NCBI RefSeq assembly: GCF_000282495.1
Contig: NZ_AKJE01000036.1
Location: forward strand, 1 to 64,000
DNA length: 64,000 bases
Origin: Pseudomonas sp. GM79
GTDB lineage: Bacteria; Pseudomonadota; Gammaproteobacteria; Pseudomonadales; Pseudomonadaceae
Reading direction: 5' to 3'
A program made the position numbers and the translations under genes. The notes below the pieces were generated by a model. The model made no database searches. It saw only the letters and a list, made by a program, of their open reading frames with translations, and was not told the DNA's origin. Shown here in pieces: positions 1-12,138 of this stretch (within the stretch, counting starts at the first letter, position 1; every line of letters begins with the position of its first letter).

Positions 1-280
1 GCTTGTCGCTGACCACCGCCACTTCGTGTTCGATGGCGTCGAGTACCAGCGCCGGGCGACCTTTGAGCGGCGTGGAAATCACCAGCACATCGACCCCGGC
101 TTCGACCAGTTGGCCGATGCTGTCGAAGGCCGGCACACCGGGATGTTCCGTGGCCAGCAGTTGTCGGCGCTCGGCAGCACGGGTGACCACGCCTACAAAG
201 GTCGCCGCCGGCAAACTGCTGATCAGCGGAGCATGGAAAAACCGGCCGCCATGGCCGTAACCGACAAGTCCGATACGCAT
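1..280 (-). CDS. Gfo/Idh/MocA-family oxidoreductase, 3' part cut by window edge
   Basis: An open frame runs on the minus strand from an ATG at 280 to the window edge. It begins MRIGLVGYGHGGRFFHAPLI, a GxGxxG-type Rossmann nucleotide-binding start typical of Gfo/Idh/MocA NAD(P)-dependent sugar or inositol dehydrogenases, followed by GVVTRAAERR and a DVLVISTPL strand. About 93 residues are visible and the C-terminal domain lies outside. It is the last visible gene of the inositol operon, so it probably oxidises an inositol isomer or derivative. This is an inference from position. The substrate cannot be read here. Confidence 0.85.
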   Translation of the reverse strand, partial: MRIGLVGYGHGGRFFHAPLISSLPAATFVGVVTRAAERRQLLATEHPGVPAFDSIGQLVEAGVDVLVISTPLKGRPALVLDAIEHEVAVVSDK

Positions 281-324
281 GAAAGTATTCTCCTTATAGT
301 TAATTACCGGATGTACACGGACCT

Positions 325-414
325 TGTGGGAGCGGGCTTGCTCGCGAAGGCGATGTGTCAGGCGATATCAATGTTGAATGTGCCGCCGTCTTCGCGAGCA
401 AGCCCGCTCCCACA
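325..414. repeat. REP-like inverted repeat pair, family A
   Basis: TGTGGGAGCGGGCTTGCTCG faces its inverse complement across a short spacer of about 40 bp. It sits in the gap between two iol operon genes, where it could form a stable RNA hairpin. Family A recurs more than ten times in this window. Confidence 0.9.
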
Positions 415-433
415 GGTTTTGTGTATGCCGTGG

Positions 434-1294
434 TTAACGGCAGAGTTCGCGGGTCACGCGGTCGAGCATCATGCGATTGGACTCGTCCGGCCGGTCTTCC
501 CAGGCGAATACCGAGACGGTAGCGATGCCATCGAACTTGATCTCGCGCAGGGTGCCGAAAAACGCTTCCCAGTCGACCTCGCCCTGGCCGATGTCCAGAT
601 GCTGGTGCACGGTGGCGGTGACGCCCGGCGGGTTGACGATGTAGCGCAAGCCCGAGGAAGCCTTGTGGTTGTAGGTGTCGGCGATGATCAGGTGGCTCAG
701 TTTCGAGCCGGCGTACTTGAGCATCGAGGCGATATCACCAACACCGTCGTCATAGAAAAACGTGTGGGGCGCGGCGTAGAGGTAGTTGATCCAGTCCCGG
801 TCCAGACCACGAATGATGTCCACCGACTCGTTGTTGCGCTCGCAGAAATCATAAGGGTGGGCCTGGATATCGAGCTTGATGCCTTCGCGTTCGAACTCGG
901 GGATCAGCTCGTCCATGGAGCGCATGAACTGGTTCTCGCACACCAACGGGTTGTCCGACTGGCCGGTGAACTCGGTGTTGACCAGTTCGCAGTCCATCTC
1001 CACGGCAATCTGGATCGCGCGCTTCCAGTTACGCACGGCGGCCACACGCAAACCTTCATCGGCGGCAGCCCAGTGGTACATCGGTAATAAGGAAGAGAGT
1101 TTGACCCCGGTGTCGCTCAGGGCTTTGCGAAATTCCTTGATCCGCGCCTTATCAACCCGTGGGGCTTTATAGAACGGCAAGAAGTCTTCCCGGGGCGACA
1201 GCTCGATGTGTTCGTAACCGAGCTCGGCAACCTTGTCGACCATCTTGCCCAGGGACAGGTTGCGGTACATGTAGGGATCAAGTGCGATACGCAT
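434..1294 (-). CDS. iolH: IolH-like sugar phosphate isomerase/epimerase
   Basis: This 286-residue protein belongs to the xylose-isomerase-like TIM-barrel superfamily. It resembles Bacillus IolH as I recall it: [10 protein letters not shown] near the N-terminus, [20 protein letters not shown] in the middle, then [24 protein letters not shown] and [16 protein letters not shown], with His, Asp and Glu residues that would bind a metal. The start is supported by AAGGAG 11 bases upstream. It lies downstream of iolG in the iol operon. The exact reaction of IolH in inositol breakdown is not settled, so the name reflects similarity and context only. Confidence 0.85.
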   Translation of the reverse strand: MRIALDPYMYRNLSLGKMVDKVAELGYEHIELSPREDFLPFYKAPRVDKARIKEFRKALSDTGVKLSSLLPMYHWAAADEGLRVAAVRNWKRAIQIAVEMDCELVNTEFTGQSDNPLVCENQFMRSMDELIPEFEREGIKLDIQAHPYDFCERNNESVDIIRGLDRDWINYLYAAPHTFFYDDGVGDIASMLKYAGSKLSHLIIADTYNHKASSGLRYIVNPPGVTATVHQHLDIGQGEVDWEAFFGTLREIKFDGIATVSVFAWEDRPDESNRMMLDRVTRELCR

Positions 1295-1340
1295 GTTTTT
1301 TTGTTCTCCTTAACCAGAATCTGAACCCAGACACCAACCC

Positions 1341-1430
1341 TGTGGGAGCGGGCTTGCTCGCGAAGGCGGTCTTTCAGTCAACAAGGATGTTGTCTGACAC
1401 TCCGCCTTCGCGAGCAAGCCCGCTCCCACA
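1341..1430. repeat. REP-like inverted repeat pair, family A
   Basis: A family A pair in the iolH-iolG gap. The two arms are inverted copies of TGTGGGAGCGGGCTTGCTCG separated by a variable loop containing TTGTCTGACACTCC. Confidence 0.9.
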
Positions 1431-1442
1431 TTGGATTTGGGG

Positions 1443-4432
<2,990 letters not shown>

Positions 4433-4465
4433 GCTTGCACCTTTTCTGTATGCAAATCCGATCAA

Positions 4466-4555
4466 TGTGGGAGCGGGCTTGCTCGCGAAGGCGGTGTGTC
4501 AGGCGATTTCAATTTTGAATGTGCCGCCGTCTTCGCGAGCAAGCCCGCTCCCACA
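4466..4555. repeat. REP-like inverted repeat pair, family A
   Basis: A family A pair in the iolI-iolD gap. The spacer GTGTCAGGCGATTTCAATTT resembles that of the first element in the window. Confidence 0.9.
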
Positions 4556-4583
4556 GTTGATCTCCATCAGTTCAAAAACAGTG

Positions 4584-5405
4584 TCAGCTCAGGGATTTCT
4601 GCAGGTGATCCATGCTCGCGCCGATCGCCGTCTGGATATCCGCCAGGCCATGGACGCTGTCGGCGAACGGTTCGAACGACAGGTAGCCGCTGTAGCCGGT
4701 AGCGAGCAAGGTCTCGATCTGCGCCGCGTTGCCGAGGATGTCGCCCTCGCCCACCAGCACCCGGTGGCCGTCGCGGATGGTCGCCAGCGGCGCCTCGGCA
4801 TCTTCGACGCCGGAGATGTGCACCAGCCCGGTCAGCTCGGGGAAGAACTCATGTTCGCAGGCCAAGTGATGGTGAAAGGTGTCATGCACCAGACGGAACA
4901 CATCCAGCCCACCGATGGCCTTGATCGCGTCGACCGCCGTGCGTTTGCGCCGCAGTGAGCATTCTTCGAAACCCAGCGGCTCGATGAAACCGAGGATGCC
5001 GTGATCACGCAGGATCGGCGCCAGTTCACTCAACGCCGTGCGTAGCCCGGAAGCACGCTGCGCCTCGGTTCGTGGATCGGCACGGTCGTTCAATGGGCAC
5101 ATCACCAAACCCTGCGCGCCACAATCACGGGCATAAGCGGCGAGCTTCAGAGCGTGTGCACGGCGCTCGTCATTCCAGACATCGAACGGATACAGCGCGT
5201 TGATCGACAGCACGGTGATGCCTTTGGCCGCGCACAGCTCACGCACATGTTCGGGCGCGGTGCCGTCCTCGATCTCGACACCCTTGAGGTCGTTGCGGAT
5301 CTCGATGGCGTCGGCCTTGAGGGTCACCGCCAATTCGATGAACGCAGGCAGGGACAAGCGTGGGGCGACCATACGGTTCAGGGCGAAACGCAGAGGTTTG
5401 CTCAT
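4584..5405 (-). CDS. iolI: IolI-like 2-keto-myo-inositol isomerase (TIM barrel)
   Basis: This 273-residue protein of the AP-endonuclease-2/xylose-isomerase-like fold begins MSKPLRFALNRMVAPRLSL. Barrel strands and metal ligands are visible: DAIEIRNDL, INALYPFDVW, FIEPLGFEECS with a likely ligand Glu, LVHDTFHHHLA with Asp and His, and LSFEPFAD near the end. It is most like Bacillus IolI, which interconverts inosose isomers so that IolE can act. An earlier ATG (5426) exists but would overlap the mmsA stop region. The start at 5405 follows GGAGAAC. It lies between iolD and mmsA. Confidence 0.82.
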   Translation of the reverse strand: MSKPLRFALNRMVAPRLSLPAFIELAVTLKADAIEIRNDLKGVEIEDGTAPEHVRELCAAKGITVLSINALYPFDVWNDERRAHALKLAAYARDCGAQGLVMCPLNDRADPRTEAQRASGLRTALSELAPILRDHGILGFIEPLGFEECSLRRKRTAVDAIKAIGGLDVFRLVHDTFHHHLACEHEFFPELTGLVHISGVEDAEAPLATIRDGHRVLVGEGDILGNAAQIETLLATGYSGYLSFEPFADSVHGLADIQTAIGASMDHLQKSLS

Positions 5406-5431
5406 TTTTTGTTGTTCTCCGCACAAGTGAA

Positions 5432-6934
5432 TTATTTGGCTGTCGGCATGCTGAATTCAGGGCCCTTGGCAATGCTGTCGGGCCAGCGCTGCATCACGCT
5501 TTTGTAACGGCTGTAGAAGCGAATGCCTTCTTCGCCATAAGCGTGGTGATCACCGAACAGCGAGCGCTTCCAGCCGCCGAAGGAGTGCCAGGCCATGGGC
5601 ACTGGAATCGGTACGTTGATGCCGACCATGCCAACCTTGATGTTGCGGGCAAATGAACGGGCGATGCCGCCATCGCTGGTGAAGCAGGACACGCCGTTGC
5701 CGAATTCATGGGCATTGATCAGCTCCACGGCGCTGGCGAAATCCGGTACGCGCACGATGCCCAGCACCGGGCCGAAGATCTCTTGCTGATAGATGCTCAT
5801 CTCGGTCGTGACGTTGTCGAACAGCGTCGCGCCGACGAAGAAACCATTCTCGGCCCCCGGCACCTTGAAGTTGCGCCCGTCGACAATCAGCTGCGCGCCC
5901 TGGGCCACGCCTTCGCCGATAAAGCCTTCGACCTTGGCCTTGTGTTCAGCCGTGACCAACGGCCCCATGTCACTGTCGCTCTGCATGCCGTTGCCGACCT
6001 TAAGTTGATCGATGCGCGGCAGCAGTTTGGCAATCAGTTGGTCGCCGACATCGCCGACCGCCACGGCAATCGAAATCGCCATGCAGCGCTCACCGGCCGA
6101 GCCGTAAGCGGCGCCGATCAATGCATCTGCCGCTTGGTCCAGATCGGCATCGGGCATGACGATCATGTGGTTCTTCGCCCCGCCCAACGCCTGTACGCGT
6201 TTGCCGCGCGAGGTCGCTTGCTGGTGGATGTACTCGGCAATCGGTGTCGAGCCGACAAAGGAAATCGCCTCGATGTCCGGGTGTTGCAGCAAGGCGTCGA
6301 CCGCGGCCTTGTCGCCCTGAACTACGTTGAACACACCGTCCGGCAATCCAGCTTCGGTCAATAATTTCGCCATCAGCAAACTGGCCGACGGGTCGCGTTC
6401 AGACGGTTTGAGGATGAAGCAGTTACCGGTGACCAGCGCCAGCGGGATCATCCACAGCGGCACCATCACCGGGAAGTTGAATGGAGTAACGCCGGCACAC
6501 ACGCCCAGCGGCTGGCGCAGGTTCCAGTTGTCGATGCCACCGCCGATGTTGTCACTGAAATCGGTTTTCAGCAGGTTCGGCGCACCACAGGCGTACTCGA
6601 CGATTTCGATGCCACGCGTCACTTCGCCCTTGGCGTCCGAGAACACCTTGCCGTGTTCGCGGCTGATGATTTCCGCCAGTTCATTGTGATGGCGGTCGAG
6701 CAGTTCCTTGAATTTGAACATCACCCGCGAACGGCGCAGGGACGATTGCTCGGACCACGCCGGAAACGCCTTCAGGGCCGAGGCGACGGCTTCGTCCACG
6801 GTCTTCTGGCTGGCCAGCCCGACCCGCGCCTGAACCGCGCCGGTGGCCGGGTTGAAGACATTGCTGAAGCGCTCGTTGCCGTTGTCTTGCACCTGACCGT
6901 CGATGTAATGGCCTAAAACCTGGGCGTCGCTCAT
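5432..6934 (-). CDS. mmsA: CoA-acylating (methyl)malonate-semialdehyde dehydrogenase
   Basis: This 500-residue aldehyde dehydrogenase is the IolA/MmsA type, which turns malonate semialdehyde into acetyl-CoA (or methylmalonate semialdehyde into propionyl-CoA) with NAD+. The PFNFPVM segment, [12 protein letters not shown], and the catalytic Cys284 in [13 protein letters not shown] are present. MmsA-type enzymes have the Ala-Gly-Glu-Arg-Cys context seen here instead of the GQxC of ordinary ALDHs. It stands between iolB and iolI, so the inositol role is favoured. The gene could also be called iolA. Confidence 0.92.
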   Translation of the reverse strand: MSDAQVLGHYIDGQVQDNGNERFSNVFNPATGAVQARVGLASQKTVDEAVASALKAFPAWSEQSSLRRSRVMFKFKELLDRHHNELAEIISREHGKVFSDAKGEVTRGIEIVEYACGAPNLLKTDFSDNIGGGIDNWNLRQPLGVCAGVTPFNFPVMVPLWMIPLALVTGNCFILKPSERDPSASLLMAKLLTEAGLPDGVFNVVQGDKAAVDALLQHPDIEAISFVGSTPIAEYIHQQATSRGKRVQALGGAKNHMIVMPDADLDQAADALIGAAYGSAGERCMAISIAVAVGDVGDQLIAKLLPRIDQLKVGNGMQSDSDMGPLVTAEHKAKVEGFIGEGVAQGAQLIVDGRNFKVPGAENGFFVGATLFDNVTTEMSIYQQEIFGPVLGIVRVPDFASAVELINAHEFGNGVSCFTSDGGIARSFARNIKVGMVGINVPIPVPMAWHSFGGWKRSLFGDHHAYGEEGIRFYSRYKSVMQRWPDSIAKGPEFSMPTAK

Positions 6935-6978
6935 TGTTCTTGTTCTCCCTTCGAATGTTGAAATTCAGGCTTTTTAGT

Positions 6979-7788
6979 TCAGAGCTCAAGCAGCCAACTG
7001 TGCTGCGGATCGTTGTGGAACTGCCAGACGCGTTTCGGCCCGGCCATCACGTTCAGGTAATACGACTCGTAGCCGTAGGGCACGCTGACCGGGTGATAGC
7101 CCTTGGGCACGACCACCAGGTCGCTGTTTTCCACGGCCATGGCCTGGTCGATGCTGCGATCGTCGGTGTACACCCGCTGGAACACGAAGCCTTGGGGCGG
7201 ATTGATCTGGTGGTAATAGGTTTCTTCAAGAAAGCTCTGGTGCGGCAGATCGTCGGTGTCGTGCTTGTGCGGCGGGTAGCTCGACGAATGCCCGGACGGC
7301 GTACGCACTTCCACCACCAGCAGCGAATGGGCTGGCTCGGTGTCTGGCAGAATGTCGCAGACGTAACGGGTGTTGGCGCCCTTGCCACGCACGCTGCGTT
7401 TCATGCTGTCGGGTTGGATCAGCCGTGGGCTGTGATTTTCGGCGGTCGAACCGGGCGCGGCGCAGACGGCGATCTGCACGTCGCTGAGCGCAACCACTTG
7501 CGCCTGACTGTCCGGTGGCAAGTACGCGGCGAACGGTGATTTGTCTTCGAACACCGACTGGCGATCGCCGATGTTGTCCCAGTCGAACGCGCCCTGCCCC
7601 GGTGCTTCGCCCTTGATGCTGACCCGACCGCTGAGCAGCACCAGACACAGTTCCTTGTCACCGGTGCTGACTGGCAAGGTCTCGCCCAGGCTCAAGCGAT
7701 AAGCGGCGAAGCCGACGTATTCCAGCTCACCTTTGCCCAGCTCGACCATGGTCCGGCCGCGGGCATTGCTTTTGACCAAAAGGCTCAT
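6979..7788 (-). CDS. iolB: 5-deoxy-glucuronate isomerase
   Basis: IolB converts 5-deoxy-glucuronate to 2-deoxy-5-keto-gluconate. The 269-residue protein has the KduI/IolB bicupin layout: an N-terminal cupin with VSTGDKELCLVLLSGRVS, then SSYPPHKHDTDD supplying His ligands, EETYYHQINPPQGFVFQRVY, and the C-terminal VPKGYHPVSVPYGYESYYLNVM (two overlapping pieces). The ATG at 7788 overlaps the iolE stop codon as TGATG, which points to translational coupling. A GTG one codon upstream is possible but less likely. Confidence 0.93.
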   Translation of the reverse strand: MSLLVKSNARGRTMVELGKGELEYVGFAAYRLSLGETLPVSTGDKELCLVLLSGRVSIKGEAPGQGAFDWDNIGDRQSVFEDKSPFAAYLPPDSQAQVVALSDVQIAVCAAPGSTAENHSPRLIQPDSMKRSVRGKGANTRYVCDILPDTEPAHSLLVVEVRTPSGHSSSYPPHKHDTDDLPHQSFLEETYYHQINPPQGFVFQRVYTDDRSIDQAMAVENSDLVVVPKGYHPVSVPYGYESYYLNVMAGPKRVWQFHNDPQHSWLLEL

Positions 7789-8678
7789 CACTTAATCCTC
7801 TCGTCGAGCAGCGCACGCAGCGTGTCGTAGCCTTTTTTGGCGTAGACGTAACTCGGCGCCACCGCTGGATCCTGCTCGGCCTCGACCACCAGCCAGCCGT
7901 GGTAATCGGCACCCAGCAGGACGTCGAGCAGGGTGCCAAAATCGATATCGCCATCGCCGGGCACGGTGAACGTGCCATTGATGATGCAGTCCGGGAAGCT
8001 CCACAGGTTGTTGCGCGCCAGTTGCACCACCGGTTTGCGCACGTCCTTGAAATGCACGTGGCAGATGCGTTCGATGTGTTTGCGCAACACCTGCAAGGGT
8101 TCACCGCCGCCCATGTAGCAGTGGCCCGAATCGAACAGCAGGCCGACTTCGCTGCCGGTCAATGCCATCAGTTTGTCGATGTCGGCCGGGGACTCGACGT
8201 AGGCGCCCATGTGATGGTGATATGCCAGGCGCACGCCTTGGGACAGGGTGAAGCGTGCCAGTTCGGTGAGTTTGTCGGCGTATTCCTGCCAGGCCTGCTC
8301 GGTGTGAAAACGCGGGCGCTCGACCAGTGGAATGCGCTGGCCTTGAATGGAGTCGGCGACTTCGCCATAGACCAGCACCTTGGCGCCGTTCTTCGCCAGT
8401 AGCTCGACATGGCTGGCGATGGCGTCGATTTCCTCGGCCACGGAACGGCGGGCCAGACGGCTGGAATACCAGCCGGACACCAGTGCCAGATCGTAGGGCC
8501 GCAGCACGTCGCCGACGCCTTTGGCATCTTTGGGGAATTTACCGTTGAGTTCGAAGCCTTCGTAGCCGATGTCCTTGCCTTCGCTGAGGGCGGTGCTCAA
8601 CGGCGTCTCGCCACCGAGGGACGGCAAGTCGTCGTTGCTCCAGGAGATCGGGTTGATGCCAATTCGGATAGCGGGCAT
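7788..8678 (-). CDS. iolE: myo-inosose-2 dehydratase
   Basis: IolE dehydrates 2-keto-myo-inositol to the trihydroxycyclohexane dione used by IolD. This 296-residue TIM-barrel protein starts MPAIRIGINPISWSNDDLPS, the characteristic IolE opening, and has YEGFELNGKFP, YHHHMGAYVES, LLFDSGHCYMGGG and ICHVHFKDVR, which supply the His, Asp and Glu metal ligands. The upstream 30 codons of open frame run into a repeat and lack conservation, so the start is placed at 8678. It lies downstream of iolC and overlaps iolB. Confidence 0.93.
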   Translation of the reverse strand: MPAIRIGINPISWSNDDLPSLGGETPLSTALSEGKDIGYEGFELNGKFPKDAKGVGDVLRPYDLALVSGWYSSRLARRSVAEEIDAIASHVELLAKNGAKVLVYGEVADSIQGQRIPLVERPRFHTEQAWQEYADKLTELARFTLSQGVRLAYHHHMGAYVESPADIDKLMALTGSEVGLLFDSGHCYMGGGEPLQVLRKHIERICHVHFKDVRKPVVQLARNNLWSFPDCIINGTFTVPGDGDIDFGTLLDVLLGADYHGWLVVEAEQDPAVAPSYVYAKKGYDTLRALLDERIK

Positions 8679-8723
8679 GGCTGCACCTTTTATTGTTTTT
8701 ACTAAAATGTTCAACCGATCACA

Positions 8724-8854
8724 TGTGGCGAGGGAGCTTGCTCCCGCTCGGCTGCGAAGCAGTCGCAAACCTGTGAATGCGGTTTACCTGATGCACCGGG
8801 CTGGTTGATTTGGGACTGCTTCGCAGTCCAGCGGGAGCAAGCTCCCTCGCCACA
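8724..8854. repeat. Inverted repeat between iolC and iolE (GTGGCGAGGGAGCTTGCTCCC type)
   Basis: The outer arms TGTGGCGAGGGAGCTTGCTC and their inverse complement are separated by about 90 bp that contain a second, inner inverted pair (GACTGCTTCGCAG type). The sequence differs from family A but the layout is the same: paired REPs in an intra-operon gap. Confidence 0.85.
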
Positions 8855-8880
8855 AAAGCCCCATCAATCAGCTAATTTGT

Positions 8881-10818
8881 TCAGGCCCGGGCCGTGCGCC
8901 AGGCGTCGATCAATTCGACGAACGTGCCCTGCACCTGGCGGATCAGCGTTTCGTCGTCGATTTCACCGGCCATCCACGCGCGGCTCGGCTCCTGGAAAAT
9001 CGTCCGGCCTACGGCGAAACCACGGCAGGTCTGGCTCTGGCTGGCCTGCTGAAACCCTTCGGCCAACGCCGCCGCCGGTGCATTCAAGCCCAGCAGCACC
9101 ACGCCACGGCAATACGGATCGCGTTCCTGAATCAGCTCGTCGAGTTGTTTCCATTCCTCGGCGCTTTGCGCTTCGATCTTCCACCACGCCGGGTAGATGC
9201 CCAGGTTGTAGAGGCGTTTCAGCGCGCGATACAGCACGTCCGGATGCTGTGATGGGTGATCCTTGGGCGGAATAATCTCCAGCAGCAGTTCATGACCGCT
9301 GACTTGCGACGCCTGATACAGACCCTTGATCTGCGCTTCCTGCTCCAGACGCAGCAGCGGCTCGTCGTCGGGATGAAATTGCACCAGGCACTTGATGATT
9401 TGTTCCTGCGGCCAGGCGATCAGGTTGCTGCCGATCGAGCGACCGTGCTCGAACGCCAATGGCCGCGACCCCTGCACTTCCACCGGCCGTGCCACCCACC
9501 AGCCGCGACCGGTGGCGGCGTTCAGCGCGTCCTGACCGAAACGTTGATCGGCCAGCAAGCCGACGTCGGCGTCGACGCCCTGCTCACGCAAATCCGCTTC
9601 GACCCGCTCCACGGCTTTGATAAAGAGTTGTTTGAGTTCGCCAATGCTGCTCAGGTCGCGCCCGCCCTTGTGGGCCAGTTCCACCAGTTGCCCGCGATGA
9701 TCGAAGGCAAAGATGAACAGCTGCTTCCACTGTTTGCGCGGCACACTGACCTGATGCAGACGCTGCAACACGGCGTCCTGATCCGGCCGGGTGATCGGCA
9801 CCGGGCTGTTGAATAGATAGTCGAGTTCGGCGCGGGTCGGCATCGCCGGGGCGCAGGCGTGGCGCGACACCACCAACCCGCCGCAGGCATTGGCCAACTG
9901 GCAGCAGCGCTCGTCGCTGGCGTCCTCCAACCAACCGCTGAGGAAACCCGACATGAAGGCATCGCCGGCCCCCAGCACATTCAGCACTTCGACGCGCACG
10001 CCGGGATAGATTGCGCCGTCTTCCAGACGCGCCGGAATCGCTCCGTGAATCACCGTGCAGCCTTGCGGGCCGAGCTTGACCACCAACGTCGCCGCGCTCA
10101 GGCGCCGGACGTTTTGCAATGCAGTGAGCAAATCCTCGGAGCCCCCGGCAATCAGGAATTCTTCTTCAGTACCGACGATCAGGTCGAAGCGCGGGAGGAT
10201 TTTCTGCACGTGCTGGCTGACATTCTGGTCGGCGACGAACCGGGTTTCGCCGTCCGCCTTGCCGGCCAGGCCCCAGAGCACCGGGCGATAGTCGATGTCC
10301 AGCACCCGTTTGACGTTGTGCTTCTCGGCATACTCCAGGGCCTGGATGCTCGCCTTGTAGACGCCGTCGGTGGAGAAATGGGTGCCGGTAATCAGCAGGG
10401 CTTTGCTGGAAGCAATGAAGGCTTCGTTGATGTCTTCGGCGCGCAACGCCATGTCGGCGCAGTTTTCGCGGTAGAACACCAAGGGAAAGGTTTCGCGGTC
10501 CTTGAGGCCCAGCAGGACCATGGCGGTCAGGCGTTGCGGATCGACCTTGATGCCGCTGACGTCGCAGCCTTCGCGGGTCAGCGATTCAACGAGGAAGCGA
10601 CCCATGTGGTCGTCCCCTACCCGGCTCAGCATCGCCGATTTCAGTCCCAGCCGAGCGGTGCCGAAGGCGATGTTGGCGGACGAACCGCCGAGGTATTTGG
10701 CGAAGCTGCTTACATCCTCCAGCCGCGCTCCGACTTGCTGCGCATAGAGGTCGACGCCTAGGCGCCCCAGGCAAATCAGATCCAATTGACGCCCACTGGC
10801 AAAACGAGTCTGGCCCAT
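8881..10818 (-). CDS. iolC: 5-dehydro-2-deoxygluconokinase fused to DUF2090 domain
   Basis: IolC phosphorylates 2-deoxy-5-keto-gluconate. The first 330 or so residues are a PfkB-family sugar kinase with SFAKYLGGSSANIAFGTARL at the N-terminus and the catalytic NVLGAGDAFMSGFLSG (Gly-Ala-Gly-Asp anion hole and base). Residues about 350 to 645 form a DUF2090 domain (FIFAFDHRGQLVELAH, WWKIEAQSAEEW), a class-I-aldolase-like barrel often fused to IolC in proteobacteria and suspected to act as the IolJ aldolase. No separate iolJ is visible, which fits a bifunctional kinase-aldolase. It is the first gene of the minus-strand operon. Confidence 0.92.
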   Translation of the reverse strand: MGQTRFASGRQLDLICLGRLGVDLYAQQVGARLEDVSSFAKYLGGSSANIAFGTARLGLKSAMLSRVGDDHMGRFLVESLTREGCDVSGIKVDPQRLTAMVLLGLKDRETFPLVFYRENCADMALRAEDINEAFIASSKALLITGTHFSTDGVYKASIQALEYAEKHNVKRVLDIDYRPVLWGLAGKADGETRFVADQNVSQHVQKILPRFDLIVGTEEEFLIAGGSEDLLTALQNVRRLSAATLVVKLGPQGCTVIHGAIPARLEDGAIYPGVRVEVLNVLGAGDAFMSGFLSGWLEDASDERCCQLANACGGLVVSRHACAPAMPTRAELDYLFNSPVPITRPDQDAVLQRLHQVSVPRKQWKQLFIFAFDHRGQLVELAHKGGRDLSSIGELKQLFIKAVERVEADLREQGVDADVGLLADQRFGQDALNAATGRGWWVARPVEVQGSRPLAFEHGRSIGSNLIAWPQEQIIKCLVQFHPDDEPLLRLEQEAQIKGLYQASQVSGHELLLEIIPPKDHPSQHPDVLYRALKRLYNLGIYPAWWKIEAQSAEEWKQLDELIQERDPYCRGVVLLGLNAPAAALAEGFQQASQSQTCRGFAVGRTIFQEPSRAWMAGEIDDETLIRQVQGTFVELIDAWRTARA

Positions 10819-11129
10819 GCTGGCTCCTGTTATTTTTATCAGCCTGCGTTCGGGGCGATGAAGGCGCCGAACGCTCTTGGTGGATGCAGACTAAAACGAC
10901 CGGGACCGAACAATCAATAATTATTCTAAATATTTTTTACGTGGAATATTTTTTCCAATAAACTTTTACACAAGCGTTCCAGACACAGTGCATCGTTTCA
11001 GCAGACCCCAAGGCGGGCGCAAGCTCAAGATTTTATTCCGGCCTACCCTGTAGACTGCGCACAGCCAACCTATTGTCAGGGGATGACGCGCCCCGTCATC
11101 TCTATAAGCACAAGCCAGAAGGATTCCTT
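10819..11129. promoter_or_regulatory. Divergent iolC / RpiR-regulator control region
   Basis: This 311-base gap separates the divergent operon and regulator. Its middle (about 10910-10970) is strongly AT-rich against a GC-rich background. It should contain the iol operon promoter and probably the regulator promoter. I could not assign -35/-10 boxes with confidence. Confidence 0.6.
10942..10957. promoter_or_regulatory. Candidate RpiR/IolR operator palindrome
   Basis: TGGAATATTTTTTCCA is a TGGAA-N6-TTCCA inverted repeat inside the AT-rich iolC upstream region. RpiR-family proteins bind AT-rich palindromes with GGAA/TTCC-like ends. A similar AAATATTTTTTACG stretch lies just upstream. Assignment to the adjacent regulator is an inference. 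Confidence 0.5.
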
Positions 11130-12050
11130 ATGTCCCGCACCGATCAGCCGGCTACGACCGAGAGCACGCCCGACAGCGATCTCGCCAGCCCTCCGATCAA
11201 TGCCGAGCGTTTGTTGCAGCTGATCACCGATGAATACGAAAGCCTGCCGCGCCAGCTCAAACGCATCGCCAGCTACATGAGCCAGCAGAGCGACCGGATC
11301 ATGGTCGACCGCATCAGCGACATCGCCCGCGAATGCGAAGTACACCCATCGGCCATCGTGCGGTTTTCCCAGCGTTTCGGGTTCAGCGGTTTCAGCGAAA
11401 TGCAGGCGCTGTTTCGCGAGGCCTACACCCACAAGACCACGCCGGTGCAGAATTACCAGCAACGCATCCGCAGCATGATCGCCAACAAATCGCAGAAGGC
11501 CAGTGGCGGCGACCTGGCGCGCGAATGCATCAACGCCACCTTGTCGGGCATCGAGCGGCTGGGGCTGGAACTCGATGACCAAGCCTTCGACAAGGCCGTG
11601 GACCTGGTGGTGAATGCCGACAACATCTACGTGGTCGGGGTGCGCCGCTCGTTCGCGGTGGCCGATTACCTGGTCTACAACCTGCAACACACCAACAAGC
11701 GCATCCACCTGGTGTCGGGTCTGGGCGGCAGTTACCGCGAGCAGATGCGCAGCGTGCGCGCCAATGATCTGGTGATCGCCATCAGCTTCACGCCCTACGG
11801 CAAGGAAACCCAGCACTGCCTGCGTATTGCCCAGCACCATCAGGCGAAAACCCTGATCATCACCGACAGCAACCTTTCACCTTTGGCCAAGCGCGCCAAC
11901 ACCGTGCTGCTGGTCAACGAAGGCAGTTCGTTTGCCTTCCGTTCGTTGAGTGCGACCTTGTGCCTGTGCCAGGCGCTGTTTATCGCCGTGGCTTATAGAC
12001 TGGAATTGAAGGTCGATGAGATTCATGAGCAGGTAGGTTTTGAGGATTAG
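11130..12050 (+). CDS. iolR: RpiR-family transcriptional regulator of the iol operon
   Basis: The 306-residue protein has an N-terminal HTH_6 domain (LPRQLKRIASYMSQQSDRIM, ECEVHPSAIVRFSQRFGF, about residues 35-105) and a C-terminal SIS sugar-isomerase domain (NIYVVGVRRSFAVADYLVYN, VIAISFTPYGKET, LIITDSNLSPLAKRA, about 145-290). RpiR regulators usually bind a phosphorylated sugar in the SIS domain. Position divergent from iolC makes it the likely inositol repressor, with a 2-deoxy-5-keto-gluconate phosphate the probable effector by analogy. AGAAGGA precedes the ATG. IolR here is an RpiR-type protein, unlike the DeoR-type IolR of Bacillus. Confidence 0.88.
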   Translation: MSRTDQPATTESTPDSDLASPPINAERLLQLITDEYESLPRQLKRIASYMSQQSDRIMVDRISDIARECEVHPSAIVRFSQRFGFSGFSEMQALFREAYTHKTTPVQNYQQRIRSMIANKSQKASGGDLARECINATLSGIERLGLELDDQAFDKAVDLVVNADNIYVVGVRRSFAVADYLVYNLQHTNKRIHLVSGLGGSYREQMRSVRANDLVIAISFTPYGKETQHCLRIAQHHQAKTLIITDSNLSPLAKRANTVLLVNEGSSFAFRSLSATLCLCQALFIAVAYRLELKVDEIHEQVGFED

Positions 12051-12138
12051 CCTCCGAGGATAAGCGCGAGGCCGTTTGCAGGTCGCTGAACCTCAGCTAA
12101 GGTTGTCCATCCCCCAAGGACCGTCGAGGAGAGGCTCA

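Noticed and set aside
26..1087. 353-codon open frame on the plus strand
   Set aside because: It is the antisense shadow of the Gfo/Idh and iolH genes and reads through a REP. Codon pattern and content are not protein-like. The same holds for other long opposite-strand frames, such as 2696-3688, 12848-14470, 34765-36474 and 47032-48399.
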